NCBI RefSeq assembly: GCF_042695135.1
Contig: NZ_CP170547.1
Location: forward strand, 2,294,001 to 2,358,000
DNA from: Epilithonimonas sp042695135
Lineage (GTDB): Bacteria; Bacteroidota; Bacteroidia; Flavobacteriales; Weeksellaceae
DNA length: 64,000 bases
Reading direction: 5' to 3'
Shown here: one piece after another, positions 43,161-52,003 of the stretch
Layout of the letters: each line of letters opens with the position of its first letter
How positions within the stretch are numbered: the first letter of the stretch is position 1
Program-made: the position numbers and the translations under genes
The notes under the pieces: generated by a model
Databases searched by the model: none
Seen by the model: only the letters and a program-made list of their open reading frames with translations
What the model was told of the DNA's origin: nothing

Positions 43161-43190
43161 AAAGACGACTTCAATAGTCGTCTTTTAATT
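43161..43190. terminator. bidirectional terminator, Nudix regulator / M28 peptidase
   Basis: Perfect stem AAAGACGACT / AGTCGTCTTT (43161-43170, 43176-43185) with a TCAAT loop. It is flanked by an A run on the left and Ts on the right, so it can end both convergent genes. Confidence 0.8.
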
Positions 43191-43229
43191 TGATATTTTA
43201 ATCAAGATTCTAACATCATAAATCTATTT

Positions 43230-44255
43230 CTATCTTGTATTTTTACCATCAACCACGATTCTTTCCGGTCTGTTGGCAAGTTCCCAGGCTGTTGCAAAAA
43301 CCAATTGTGTTCTTTTCTGCAGCAATGGATAATCAATTTTATCTGGTTTGTCAGTCGGTTTGTGATAATCCTCGTGGATCCCGTCAAAGAAAAATGCGAC
43401 CGGAATATTGTGTTTCGCAAAATTGTAATGGTCTGATCTGTAATATAATCTCTCCTTATCTGATGGATCGTCATATTTATAATTAAGTTCCAGATTCACC
43501 GTTTTTTCATTGGCAGCAACATTTATTTTTTTAAGTTCAGTGCTTAACATTTCAGAACCTATGACATAAACATATTGCTTGCCTCTGTTTTCCGGATCAT
43601 CCCGTCCGATCATATCAATGTTAAGATCTGCAACCGTATTAGCCAAAGGAAAAACCGGATGGTCGGAATAATATTCGGACCCAAAAAGTCCGTGTTCCTC
43701 ACCAGTTACGTGAAGAAAAAGAATTGAACGCTTCGGTCCGTATCCTTTTTTCTTAGCTTCCTGGAAGGCTTGTGCAATTTCCATGACCGCTACAGTTCCG
43801 CTTCCATCATCATCTGCTCCGTTATAAACCACGCCATTTTTTGTTCCGACATGATCGTAATGCCCGGAAATTACGATAACCTCATTCGGTTTTTCGCTTC
43901 CTTCGATGTATGCTAATATATTTTCAGAATCAGGTAAGGTTTCACCGTATTTTTTCATGGCTTCGGAAGGTACTTTTTGGTAATATGAACCTAAAGCTTT
44001 TGGAAAACTGATCCCATATTTTTTGTATTGTTCGATCATATAAACACCGGCTTTTTTCTGACCTGCGCTTCCTGTATCTCTTCCCTGCATATCATCCGCT
44101 GCGATTACATAAAGGTTTGTTTTAAGGTCAGCTGCAGTAATTCCGTCATAAGCTTCTTTGAAACCTTTGCCTTCATAAGTGAAATTTTTGGCAGTCGAGC
44201 AGCTTTGCAAAAGGGCAAAACCAGCAAAAAAGCCGTATAGTTTTATATTTTTCAT
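43230..44255 (-). CDS. M28-family aminopeptidase lipoprotein
   Basis: A 341-residue M28 zinc peptidase with a lipoprotein-like signal (GFFAGFALLQSCSTAKN). Two-zinc site residues are visible in order: His and Asp in VISGHYDHVG and YNGADDDGSGTVAVMEIAQA, the Glu pair in HVTGEEHGLFGSEYY, Asp in LNIDMIGRDDPEN, and a late His in FDGIHEDYHKPTDKPDKIDY. It removes N-terminal amino acids in the periplasm or at the surface. It is a single gene between terminators and the VOC gene. The fold and active site look complete. Confidence 0.93.
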   Translation of the reverse strand: MKNIKLYGFFAGFALLQSCSTAKNFTYEGKGFKEAYDGITAADLKTNLYVIAADDMQGRDTGSAGQKKAGVYMIEQYKKYGISFPKALGSYYQKVPSEAMKKYGETLPDSENILAYIEGSEKPNEVIVISGHYDHVGTKNGVVYNGADDDGSGTVAVMEIAQAFQEAKKKGYGPKRSILFLHVTGEEHGLFGSEYYSDHPVFPLANTVADLNIDMIGRDDPENRGKQYVYVIGSEMLSTELKKINVAANEKTVNLELNYKYDDPSDKERLYYRSDHYNFAKHNIPVAFFFDGIHEDYHKPTDKPDKIDYPLLQKRTQLVFATAWELANRPERIVVDGKNTR

Positions 44256-44305
44256 ATAATAATTTTATTAGTAAGTCGGTGTTGTAAGCGGATCGTTACA
44301 AAATT

Positions 44306-44656
44306 CTACACTTTCTCTCCGAAAGTCAACAATGTTCCGCTTGGATCTATCAAAGAAAACTCTTTCATTCCCCAGGGTTTTGTTTCTAATTTTCCATTTG
44401 GATGAATTTCAATTTTCTGATCCTGAATATTTTGATAAAATCCGTCAATATCATTATCGATTCTCAGATAGATCATAAAATCAGATTTTTCCGGATCAAA
44501 AGTTTCAAATTTGAAAAAATGAATTTCAAGATCCTGATATTTCGTAATCAGATAATCGCCATGATCGGCGACCAGTTCAAAGCCTAATTTTGAGTAATAT
44601 TCAAGTGTTTTTTCCTTATTAATAAAAGGAAGTTTCGGAATTATAAGTGATATCAT
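44306..44656 (-). CDS. VOC-superfamily (glyoxalase/bleomycin-resistance-like) protein
   Basis: A 116-residue single VOC module pair: beta-alpha-beta-beta-beta halves starting LIIPKLPFINKEKTLEYYSKLGFELVADHGDYLI (split by a Gly-Asp turn) and FYQNIQDQKIEIHPNGKLETK. It ends with KEFSLIDPSGTLLTFGEKV, the typical Asp-Pro-x-Gly end that carries a metal ligand in enzymes. The small size and pattern fit bleomycin-resistance-type proteins that form dimers. It is 9 nt downstream of the YciI-like gene. The substrate is unknown. Confidence 0.85.
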   Translation of the reverse strand: MISLIIPKLPFINKEKTLEYYSKLGFELVADHGDYLITKYQDLEIHFFKFETFDPEKSDFMIYLRIDNDIDGFYQNIQDQKIEIHPNGKLETKPWGMKEFSLIDPSGTLLTFGEKV

Positions 44657-44665
44657 AATTTAATT

Positions 44666-44935
44666 TTAAGCTAATTCGTCATTCCATTCTTTGATGGTTA
44701 CTTTTGCGATCAAACCTTCCTGCACAAAAGGATCTCCATTGACGAATGCTTCCGCAGATTCTTTGTCTACAAAAATTGCCATTGCGCCTTCTCCGGGATT
44801 TGCAAAAGCGCCTGTTCCCAGAACTTTTCCTGACTTTAGAAATTCTGCTTCAAAAGTTTCGTGGCGTGGAAAAACGGCCATAAATTCGTCCATTGATTTG
44901 TCGGTTGCGTGTTCGTAAAAAATTACTGCTTTCAT
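44666..44935 (-). CDS. YciI-family protein
   Basis: An 89-residue YciI-like (ferredoxin-like fold) protein. The ATG at 44935 gives the family N-terminus MKAVIFYEHATDKSMDEFMA; the extension to 45001 is Lys/Ile-rich and unlike the family, so it is rejected. The core has FPRHETFEAEFLKSGKVLGT, then EGAMAIFVDKESAEAFVNGD and PFVQEGLIAKVTIKEWN, with the His and Asp of the family's active-site region. Function in cells is uncertain. It is cotranscribed with the VOC gene, starting 9 nt before it. Confidence 0.85.
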   Translation of the reverse strand: MKAVIFYEHATDKSMDEFMAVFPRHETFEAEFLKSGKVLGTGAFANPGEGAMAIFVDKESAEAFVNGDPFVQEGLIAKVTIKEWNDELA

Positions 44936-45009
44936 ATTGTATGTTTTTAATTTTAAAATTTTTAATTTAATTGATTTCAAAACTTGAATTTTTATAATCA
45001 AAAATGGTT

Positions 45010-46101
45010 TTAGGAATTATCTGGATTCAAATTATTTTTATTTTGCAGGGCTTTTTTAATGCTAAATTCAGAATATTTTGGAGCTTCACCAGCCGTTTTT
45101 ACTTTATCTACAACTTTATCAAAATCAGATTTAAATTCTTTATCCTGAATTACTCTAAATTTTTCATATTCACTTTCAGCAAATATTTTTGCAAATTTTG
45201 AAGTTACTTTTCCAGCATCATTTAAAATTTCATATTCATTGAAAGACAAAAACCTATCAAGCCTATCGACCCAATCTGTCATTTTCATCTCCTTATTTCG
45301 ATCCGCCATATTTTCCGCAAAATCAAGATACATTGTTACAATTCTATTTAGTCCTCGGATTTCATCTTCTGTCAAATAATTTTTTGCGGTTGTAACATCA
45401 GATTTAAGAATTTTTCCTCCTCTTTTTTCCTGTTTCCAAGAGGTTAATCCCATATTATCTTTTTTTGAATCTGCTCTTAATTTAATGAGCTCAGAAGCTG
45501 TATGATTATGGATAGCCCAATGAAGTTTGTTCTGAACTGTCGCATAAAATTCTTGTGTGATTGGCGAATGAGAATCATAATCAATAGACGTTGCATAGAT
45601 ATCGGTTATTTTTTGATAAAACAATCGCTCACTGGATCGGATTTCTCTGATTCTCTCAAGTAATTCAGAAAAATAATCTTTGCCAAATAATTGATTGCCT
45701 TGCTTCAAACGTTCATCATCCAAAGTAAATCCTTTTATTAAATATTCTTTTAAAATGTTTGTCGACCACTTTCTAAAAGCTGTTGCTTGAATTGAATTTA
45801 CTCTATAACCAACTGATATGATTGCATCAAGATTGTAAAATTTTGTATTGTATTTCTTCCCATCCGAAGCAGTTGTCAAAATTTCTTTTACAACTGAATT
45901 TTCATCTAACTCATTTTCTTTAAAAATATTTGTTAAATGATAACTAATATTTTGTTTTGAACTGTTAAAAATTTCTGCAATTGAGTTTTGACTTGCCCAA
46001 ATTGTTTGCAAGTCTGAATCTACAATTACTTGTACACTTACATTACCATTTGCGGATTGGTAAAATATAAAATTGGAAAATTTATCTAAATTATTATCCA
46101 T
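45010..46101 (-). CDS. RhuM-family protein
   Basis: A 363-residue member of the RhuM ('virulence protein') family. The N-terminal part has QTIWASQNSIAEIFNSSKQN, KENELDENSVVKEILTTASD-GKKYNTKFYNLDAIISVGYRV split by a turn, and FRKWSTNILKEYLIKGFTLD, the Bro/KilA-N-like pattern conserved in the family. The middle has IDYDSHSPITQEFYATVQNK and HAASELI-like HNHTASELIKLRADSKK. RhuM proteins are often found near restriction or other defence genes in accessory DNA, but here the neighbours are polA and housekeeping genes. Its function is unknown. Confidence 0.88.
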   Translation of the reverse strand: MDNNLDKFSNFIFYQSANGNVSVQVIVDSDLQTIWASQNSIAEIFNSSKQNISYHLTNIFKENELDENSVVKEILTTASDGKKYNTKFYNLDAIISVGYRVNSIQATAFRKWSTNILKEYLIKGFTLDDERLKQGNQLFGKDYFSELLERIREIRSSERLFYQKITDIYATSIDYDSHSPITQEFYATVQNKLHWAIHNHTASELIKLRADSKKDNMGLTSWKQEKRGGKILKSDVTTAKNYLTEDEIRGLNRIVTMYLDFAENMADRNKEMKMTDWVDRLDRFLSFNEYEILNDAGKVTSKFAKIFAESEYEKFRVIQDKEFKSDFDKVVDKVKTAGEAPKYSEFSIKKALQNKNNLNPDNS

Positions 46102-46130
46102 CAGTCATTTATTAGGTATAATTAATAAAC

Positions 46131-48965
46131 TTAATGCGCTTCCAACCAATTATTTCCCACTCCAACTTCCACCAAAAGTGGAACTTTCGTAACAAAAGCA
46201 GATTCCATTTCTTTCTTAATTAATGACATTGCGACATCAACTTCATCAATCGGAGCTTCAAAAAGTAACTCATCGTGAACCTGCAGAAGCATTTTCGTTT
46301 TAAGATTTTGGGTTTCCAATTCTTCATCTATTTTTATCATTGCCAATTTGATAATATCAGCGGCACTTCCCTGGATTGGCGCATTCACAGCGTTTCTTTC
46401 TGCGTGCGCTTTCACTACAAAATTGGTTGAATTAATATCTTTCAAGTGGCGTTTTCTACCAAGAATCGTCTGGACATAACCAAGATCCTGCGCTTTCTTG
46501 ACTTGCTCTGCCATATATTCTTTCAAACGCGGATAAGATTCATAATAAGAATCAATCATCTTTTTAGCTTCCGTTCGGGAAAGTCCGGTTTGTTCGGCTA
46601 AAGCAAAAGCACCTTGACCATAAATGATCCCGAAATTCACCGTTTTCGCCTGACCTCTTTGGGTTTTAGTCACTTCTTCTAACGGAATATCAAACAATTT
46701 TGCAGCTGTTGAAACGTGAATATCTTCGCCATTTTGGAAAGCGGCAATCATATTTTGCTCGCCGGAAATTTCTGCAATCAGCCTTAATTCAATTTGAGAA
46801 TAATCCGCGGATATGATTTTTTTGCCTTCATCAGAAACGAAAGCGCCACGGATCTGCTGACCACGCAAAGTTCGTATAGGAATATTTTGAAGATTTGGAT
46901 TGACACTTGCCAAACGACCGGTAGCGGCGACAGTTTGCGCAAAGGTTGTATGGACGCGGTCATCTTTTTTATCAATCTGACTTGGCAACGCATCAACATA
47001 AGTTGACTTCAGTTTTTGTAAAGTCCTGTATTCCAGAATAGAGGCGATTATTTCGTGCTTGGAAGATAATTTTTGAAGGACATCTTCCGAAGTTGCGTAT
47101 TGTCCGGTTTTGGTTTTTTTCGCTTTCGGATCCAGCTGCATTTTGTCAAAAAGAATTTCGCCCAGCTGTTTCGGAGAATTCATATTGAAATTCTCTCCGG
47201 ACAATTCAAAGATTTTAGATTCTAAAATTCTAAGGTCATTTTCCAGATCAATACTTTCCTGTGCGAGCCAATTATTATCTAATTTTACACCTGTTAATTC
47301 GATTTTTGCAAGAACTCGCATCAATGGCATTTCGACATTGTAGAATAGTTCTTCCAGATTTTCTTTAGCCAATTGTGGCGCAAACAATTCATATAACTGA
47401 AAGGTAACATCCGCATCTTCGGCTGCATAAGCAGTTTGCGTTTCGATATCAACTTCACGAAGTGTCAATTGGTTTTTTCCCTTTTTACCGATCAGCGATT
47501 CGATGGAAACCGGTTTGTAATCGAGATACATTTCCGATAGATAATCCATTCCGTGTCGGCCATCTGGATTCAGAAGGTAATGTGCGATCATTGTATCAAA
47601 GATTTTACCTTTGACGTCGATGTTATAATTCTTAAGAACTTTTGCATCATATTTCAGGTTATGGGCAATTTTAAGAACATTTTCTGCCTCAAAAAAAGGA
47701 CGGAAAAGATCAACAGTTTTTTGTGCTTCCTCCTGATTTTCAGAGATTGGGATATAGTAAGCTAAACTTTTTTTGTAAGAGAAACTCATCCCGATCAGTT
47801 CAGCTTCCAACTCATTGAGCGAAGTCGTTTCTGTATCAAAACAAACCGCTTTTTGTTTGAGAAGATTATTTAAAAGAATTTTTTGAGCTTTCGGATCATT
47901 AATATATTGATAAAGATGATCATTACCTTCGATATTTGATTTTGTAGTGGTAGCCTGATCCAGCTGTTCGAAGCTGGCAAACATATCCATCATTCCGTTT
48001 TTACTGGCTGGTTTTGAAACTTCTACTTTCCCATCAGAAGGATTTTCGACTTCCATCAATTCCTCGACATATTCTTTATTGGAAAATGCTCGGTAAAGAT
48101 TTTCGTACAATCTTCGGAATTCCAGTTCGTCAAAAATCTCTTTGACTTTTTCAAAATCCGGCATATCCAAATCGTATTGTTCTTCGATAAATTCGATTGG
48201 TGCATCGCAAATGATGGTTGCTAATTTCTTAGACAAAAGTCCACGTTCTGCACTAGCCTCAACTTTCTCCTTCATTTTTCCCTTCAGCGCGTGCGTGTTT
48301 GCCAAAAGATTTTCCATCGACCCAAATTCCTGAATGAACTTCCTCGCCGTTTTGTCGCCAACACCATCCAAACCCGGAATATTATCTACAGCATCGCCCA
48401 TCATTCCTAGATAATCAATGATCTGTTTCGGATCGTTTATTTCATATTTTGCTTTGATTTCTTCAACACCCAGGATCTCGATATCACCACCTTTCAAACC
48501 TGGTTTATAGATTTTGATTTTATCTGTCACCAACTGTGCAAAATCCTTGTCTGGTGTTACCATAAAGACATTGTAACCTTGCTTCTCCGCTTTGCAGGCA
48601 ATCGTTCCAATGACATCATCAGCTTCATAACCTTCAACTCCCAAAATCGGAATATGCATCGCTTTTAAAATATCATTAATAAAAGGTTTTGCAAGGAGAA
48701 TTGGTTCCGGTGTTTCCAGACGGTTGGCTTTATATTCGGCATAATCATCGTGGCGGACATTGGTTCTTCCTACATCAAAAACCACAGCCAAATGTGTCGG
48801 GCGATCTCTTTTTATCAATTCTATCAAAGAATTGGTAAAACCGAAAATGGCCGAAGTATTGATACCTTTTGTTGTGATCCTGGGATTTTTGATGAATGCA
48901 AAATAGCCACGGAAAATCATAGCGTAAGCATCTATGAGATATAATCTTTTGTCTGTTGAAGTCAT
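46131..48965 (-). CDS. polA: DNA polymerase I
   Basis: A 944-residue family A polymerase for Okazaki fragment processing and repair. The N-terminal 5'-3' nuclease has LIDAYAMIFRGYFAF and FDVGRTNVRHDDYAEYKANR. The 3'-5' exonuclease is intact by its first motif FDTETTSLNELEAELIG (DxE) and later HNLKYDAKVL and YAAEDADVTFQLYE. The polymerase domain has SADYSQIELRLIAEISG, the O-helix RGQAKTVNFGIIYGQ and VHDELLFE. All three activities therefore look retained. A TACTTTTG -7-like element lies only 6 nt before the ATG (48971-48978). Confidence 0.97.
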   Translation of the reverse strand: MTSTDKRLYLIDAYAMIFRGYFAFIKNPRITTKGINTSAIFGFTNSLIELIKRDRPTHLAVVFDVGRTNVRHDDYAEYKANRLETPEPILLAKPFINDILKAMHIPILGVEGYEADDVIGTIACKAEKQGYNVFMVTPDKDFAQLVTDKIKIYKPGLKGGDIEILGVEEIKAKYEINDPKQIIDYLGMMGDAVDNIPGLDGVGDKTARKFIQEFGSMENLLANTHALKGKMKEKVEASAERGLLSKKLATIICDAPIEFIEEQYDLDMPDFEKVKEIFDELEFRRLYENLYRAFSNKEYVEELMEVENPSDGKVEVSKPASKNGMMDMFASFEQLDQATTTKSNIEGNDHLYQYINDPKAQKILLNNLLKQKAVCFDTETTSLNELEAELIGMSFSYKKSLAYYIPISENQEEAQKTVDLFRPFFEAENVLKIAHNLKYDAKVLKNYNIDVKGKIFDTMIAHYLLNPDGRHGMDYLSEMYLDYKPVSIESLIGKKGKNQLTLREVDIETQTAYAAEDADVTFQLYELFAPQLAKENLEELFYNVEMPLMRVLAKIELTGVKLDNNWLAQESIDLENDLRILESKIFELSGENFNMNSPKQLGEILFDKMQLDPKAKKTKTGQYATSEDVLQKLSSKHEIIASILEYRTLQKLKSTYVDALPSQIDKKDDRVHTTFAQTVAATGRLASVNPNLQNIPIRTLRGQQIRGAFVSDEGKKIISADYSQIELRLIAEISGEQNMIAAFQNGEDIHVSTAAKLFDIPLEEVTKTQRGQAKTVNFGIIYGQGAFALAEQTGLSRTEAKKMIDSYYESYPRLKEYMAEQVKKAQDLGYVQTILGRKRHLKDINSTNFVVKAHAERNAVNAPIQGSAADIIKLAMIKIDEELETQNLKTKMLLQVHDELLFEAPIDEVDVAMSLIKKEMESAFVTKVPLLVEVGVGNNWLEAH

Positions 48966-49079
48966 AAAAACAAAAGTAAGAATTTTGTTATGATTAATGA
49001 TTGAAACACATAAAAATACATTTGTCCAAATCTGTTAAAAAAATCTTAAAATTCGTATTGAATTATTAAAAATTCATTG

Positions 49080-49087
49080 TAATTTTG
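49080..49087 (+). promoter_or_regulatory. -7 promoter element of the 49098 lipoprotein gene
   Basis: TAATTTTG fits TAnnTTTG exactly and lies 10 nt before the ATG at 49098. Confidence 0.5.
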
Positions 49088-49097
49088 CATCAAGCAA

Positions 49098-49652
49098 ATG
49101 AAAACATATCTATCCTCTCTTATTCTAACTTTCTATGTATCAACTCTCCTGATTTCCTGTGCAAATTATGGAGATACTTTGGTTTATAAGAATAAAGACT
49201 TTAAAATTCCCAAAGTAAAAACCGTTCTTTACTTCAATCCGGAGATCTTTCCGGACATTACTGAAATCAAAGAACCTACATATTCCGCATTTTACAGTGC
49301 AACTTCAGATAAAATGAAATCTCTGGGAAATATAAGATACCTACAGGTTGACACCCCTATTTCCTTCGATGAGGTTGATACAAAAACCGTCATAGAGATT
49401 TGTCAAAACAATAATGCCGATGTTGCCGTAATTCCAAAAGTTAAATATTTCAAAGTTGGACTTGGGAAATATGTGTTTTCCAATCAGGTAATTGTAAGCA
49501 TGAAATTATACGATGCAAAGGGACAATTTTTGATGGAAACCTCTTATGATACTTATAAAGGTAATGGCAGATTACTTGGTTCTGCTTCTAATTCTGTAAT
49601 CATTGGAACGAAAGGTGCCATCAGAAAAATTCACAAAGAGATGTCGAACTAA
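49098..49652 (+). CDS. lipoprotein of unknown function
   Basis: A 184-residue predicted lipoprotein (STLLISCANYGD, lipid Cys at about 21). The mature part reads VKTVLYFNPEIFPDITEI, then a helix-forming stretch, then NNADVAVIPKVKYFKVGLGK and QVIVSMKLYDAKGQFLMETS, an alternating pattern like the nucleotide-free alpha/beta folds of LpoB- or CsgG-like lipoproteins. The match is too weak to name a family. It stands alone between polA (divergent) and mgtE. Confidence 0.7.
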   Translation: MKTYLSSLILTFYVSTLLISCANYGDTLVYKNKDFKIPKVKTVLYFNPEIFPDITEIKEPTYSAFYSATSDKMKSLGNIRYLQVDTPISFDEVDTKTVIEICQNNNADVAVIPKVKYFKVGLGKYVFSNQVIVSMKLYDAKGQFLMETSYDTYKGNGRLLGSASNSVIIGTKGAIRKIHKEMSN

Positions 49653-49752
49653 TTTTTTCTTCTTAAAAAGCCTTTTTGTTCACATTATATTAATTTATTT
49701 CTGAGGAAATTCTTTAAGATTTTAATACTTTTGCAATGCAAAAATCTAACAG

Positions 49753-51072
49753 ATCGAGAATCCAGAAATCATACTAAATGCTGCCGACGTTGCAGAATCA
49801 CTGAGCAAATTGCCGGTGAAAGAACGTCTGATGCAATTTCTGAAATTACCGAAATCTGAAAAAGCAGATGTTTTCTCGCACTTAGATCCTGATTTCCAGG
49901 AAGAAACAATCCGAAGTATTGCAAGCCACGAAGTTTCTGACATTCTGAACGAGATGTCTCCTGATGACAGAACGCAGTTGTTCGAAGATTTTCCGGATGA
50001 ATTAATCAAGTCTTCCATTAACCTTCTGAATCCGCAGGAACGCCGTGTTGCTCTGAAACTTTTAGGTTACGAAGCAGATTCCATTGCTCGTTTGATGACG
50101 CCCTATTACGTCCAGATCCGTAAAGAATGGACCGTGAAGCGTTGTTTACAGCAGATCAAAAAAGTAGGGAAGAAAGTGGAAACACTTAATTTTCTGTATG
50201 TTGTAGATGAAAAGAATATTTTGATTGATGATATTACGATTGGCACTCTCCTATTGGCCGATGAAGATCAATTGATTTCTGAGCTCACTGACGATCATTT
50301 TGTAGCAATCACAACCACAACTTCCAAAGAAGATGCCGTTCCTTATTTTGAGAAATATGACCGAAGTGCTTTGCCAATTATTACTGAAAATGGTGTGTTG
50401 GTAGGAATTGTAACAATTGATGATATTTTAGATCAAATTGAATCTCAAAATACCGAAGATATCCAGAAATTTGGAGGTTTGGATGCGTTGGATATGCCTT
50501 ACACTCAGACTTCGATTTTCGAAATGGTGAAGAAACGAGGTTTCTGGCTGATTGTACTTTTCTTTTCTGAAATGCTGACAGCTTCTGCAATGGGCTATTT
50601 CGAAGAAGAGATACAGAAAGCTGTGGTTTTAGCACTTTTTGTTCCATTGATTATTTCAAGTGGCGGAAATACCGGCTCACAGGCTGCAACCTTGATCATC
50701 AGAGCGATGGCGCTTCAGGAGATCGGTTTGAAAGATTGGTGGTACGTCATGAAAAAGGAAATCTTCACAGGAATTTTCTTAGGAAGTATTTTGGGAATTA
50801 TCGGATTTATGAGAATCGCATTCTGGCAGAAAGTTGGACTTTTTAATTATGGAGAACATTGGGCTTTTGTAGGATTGAGTATCGCATTTTCGCTTATGCT
50901 GATCGTACTTTGGGGTACTATTTCCGGATCTATGGTTCCATTTGTTCTTAAAAAACTGAAACTGGATCCAGCGACTTCTTCTGCGCCTTTTGTAGCAACA
51001 CTTGTTGATGTAACAGGACTGATCATCTATTTCTCTGTTGCCGGATTATTTCTTACCGGGAAACTTCTATAA
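49753..51072 (+). CDS. mgtE: magnesium transporter MgtE, 5' end uncertain
   Basis: MgtE is a gated Mg2+ channel of the inner membrane. The order is normal: MgtE_N helices (ESLSKLPVKERLMQFLKLPK, DDRTQLFEDFPDELIKSSIN), two CBS domains (about 120-240), then five membrane helices with SSGGNTGSQAATLIIRA. An open frame with homologous-looking MgtE_N sequence (IENPEIILNAADVAES) continues upstream of the first TTG (49810) to about 49750, yet contains no ATG, GTG or TTG. An out-of-frame ATG lies at 49736. Either one base is missing near 49746-49750 or a rare start is used. The feature begins at the upstream frame. Confidence 0.85.
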   Translation: MENPEIILNAADVAESLSKLPVKERLMQFLKLPKSEKADVFSHLDPDFQEETIRSIASHEVSDILNEMSPDDRTQLFEDFPDELIKSSINLLNPQERRVALKLLGYEADSIARLMTPYYVQIRKEWTVKRCLQQIKKVGKKVETLNFLYVVDEKNILIDDITIGTLLLADEDQLISELTDDHFVAITTTTSKEDAVPYFEKYDRSALPIITENGVLVGIVTIDDILDQIESQNTEDIQKFGGLDALDMPYTQTSIFEMVKKRGFWLIVLFFSEMLTASAMGYFEEEIQKAVVLALFVPLIISSGGNTGSQAATLIIRAMALQEIGLKDWWYVMKKEIFTGIFLGSILGIIGFMRIAFWQKVGLFNYGEHWAFVGLSIAFSLMLIVLWGTISGSMVPFVLKKLKLDPATSSAPFVATLVDVTGLIIYFSVAGLFLTGKLL

Positions 51073-51090
51073 ATATTCTCGAAAAATTCT

Positions 51091-51143
51091 GTTGAGATTG
51101 ACTCCGTCAAACCACTTCGTTAGGTTTCCTACGGAATGACAAA
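51091..51143 (+). repeat. REP-like element after mgtE
   Basis: GTTGAGATTGACTCCGTCAA ... CCTACGGAATGACAAA resembles the GAGATT...GGAATGACAAA class of intergenic repeats of Bacteroidota. It adjoins repeat copy C; together they fill the mgtE-ppa gap. Confidence 0.5.
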
Positions 51144-51181
51144 GTACTGTGTTTATTGACAAATCGTCGATCTTGGCGAAG

Positions 51182-51301
51182 CGCGCCCCGGCTTGAGTGG
51201 AGCTCTTTTTTGTTATTGCGATGGTTGAAACTTCAACCGATCACTTCACTTTCTTCGCAATGACAAAAAAAGCGGGAACGGAAGACGGATAAAGGCGCCC
51301 C
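51182..51301 (-). repeat. dispersed intergenic repeat, copy C
   Basis: Read on the minus strand it starts GGGGCGCCTTTATCCGTCTT and ends GAGCTCCACTCAAGCCGGGG. The central hairpin TTTTTTTGTCATTGCGA pairs with TCGCAATAACAAAAAAG. The termini read GCGCC and GGCGC, which pair, whereas copies A and B have GCAGC and GCTGC. Confidence 0.8.
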
Positions 51302-51322
51302 AATTATTTCTCGAAACAAAAA

Positions 51323-51343
51323 TGCCACCTTAGAAAGATGGCA
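51323..51343 (-). terminator. intrinsic terminator after ppa
   Basis: Minus-strand stem TGCCATCTT / AAGGTGGCA (one mismatch, 3-nt loop) followed by TTTTTG, 23 nt after the ppa stop. Confidence 0.7.
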
Positions 51344-51366
51344 ATTGTAATTTGTATGACTTATTT

Positions 51367-51987
51367 TTATTTCAATTTGTCAACAAAATTGGTTGTATAA
51401 TCTTTTTGAGATGCAACGATCACTTTTTTTGCCTGATCTGCGCCGTAAATCAAATCGATTTTTACTTTTGCAGGCTCAGTTGGAAGGTTTTTGTAGCTTA
51501 AGAAGTAGTGCAAAAGACGGTTCACTTCGGCTGTTGGTAATTCAGAAATGTCTCTGATGTGACCATAGACCTGATCTTCTACCAAAACTGCGATAATTTT
51601 GTCATCAGCCTCACCTTTGTCGATCATCTGGAAACCACCAATTGGAATGGCCTGTAAAAGAATGTTGCCAGAAGTGAAGTTATGCGAACTAAGAACACAG
51701 ATATCCAAAGGATCGTGATCGCCCTCTGTTACGTCTGTTGCGCCAGTTGCTACAGCAAGATTTTTCACTTCTTCTTCGCAATAAGTCCTTGGTACAAAAC
51801 CGTACATTGCCGGGATGATATTGGAGAATTTCTGCGGACGATCTACTTTCAGGTAGCCACTTTCCTTATCAACTTCATATTTTATAGTGTCTGTAGGAAC
51901 GATCTCTACGAAAACGTTTACAACTTCCGGAGCGTTGTCTCCAGCTGAAATCCCGTGCCACGGATGGGCTTTAAAATTTGGAATCAT
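51367..51987 (-). CDS. ppa: inorganic pyrophosphatase, family I
   Basis: Ppa hydrolyses pyrophosphate to phosphate and so drives biosynthesis; it acts in the cytosol with Mg2+. The 206-residue protein has the family I signature DHDPLDICVL (the DxDPxD metal-binding core). Other conserved parts are NVFVEIVPTDTIKYEVDKES near the start, IPAMYGFVPRTYCEEE, and GGFQMIDKGEADDKIIAVLV. Length is a little above the 175 residues of the E. coli enzyme, through a C-terminal extension usual in Bacteroidota. It heads or joins a minus-strand group with the small membrane protein upstream. Confidence 0.96.
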   Translation of the reverse strand: MIPNFKAHPWHGISAGDNAPEVVNVFVEIVPTDTIKYEVDKESGYLKVDRPQKFSNIIPAMYGFVPRTYCEEEVKNLAVATGATDVTEGDHDPLDICVLSSHNFTSGNILLQAIPIGGFQMIDKGEADDKIIAVLVEDQVYGHIRDISELPTAEVNRLLHYFLSYKNLPTEPAKVKIDLIYGADQAKKVIVASQKDYTTNFVDKLK

Positions 51988-52003
51988 GTATATCTTTTAG
52001 TGT

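Noticed and set aside
45010..48965. A defence island built around RhuM
   Set aside because: The neighbours are polA, YciI, VOC and M28 genes; no restriction, nuclease or other defence genes accompany it.
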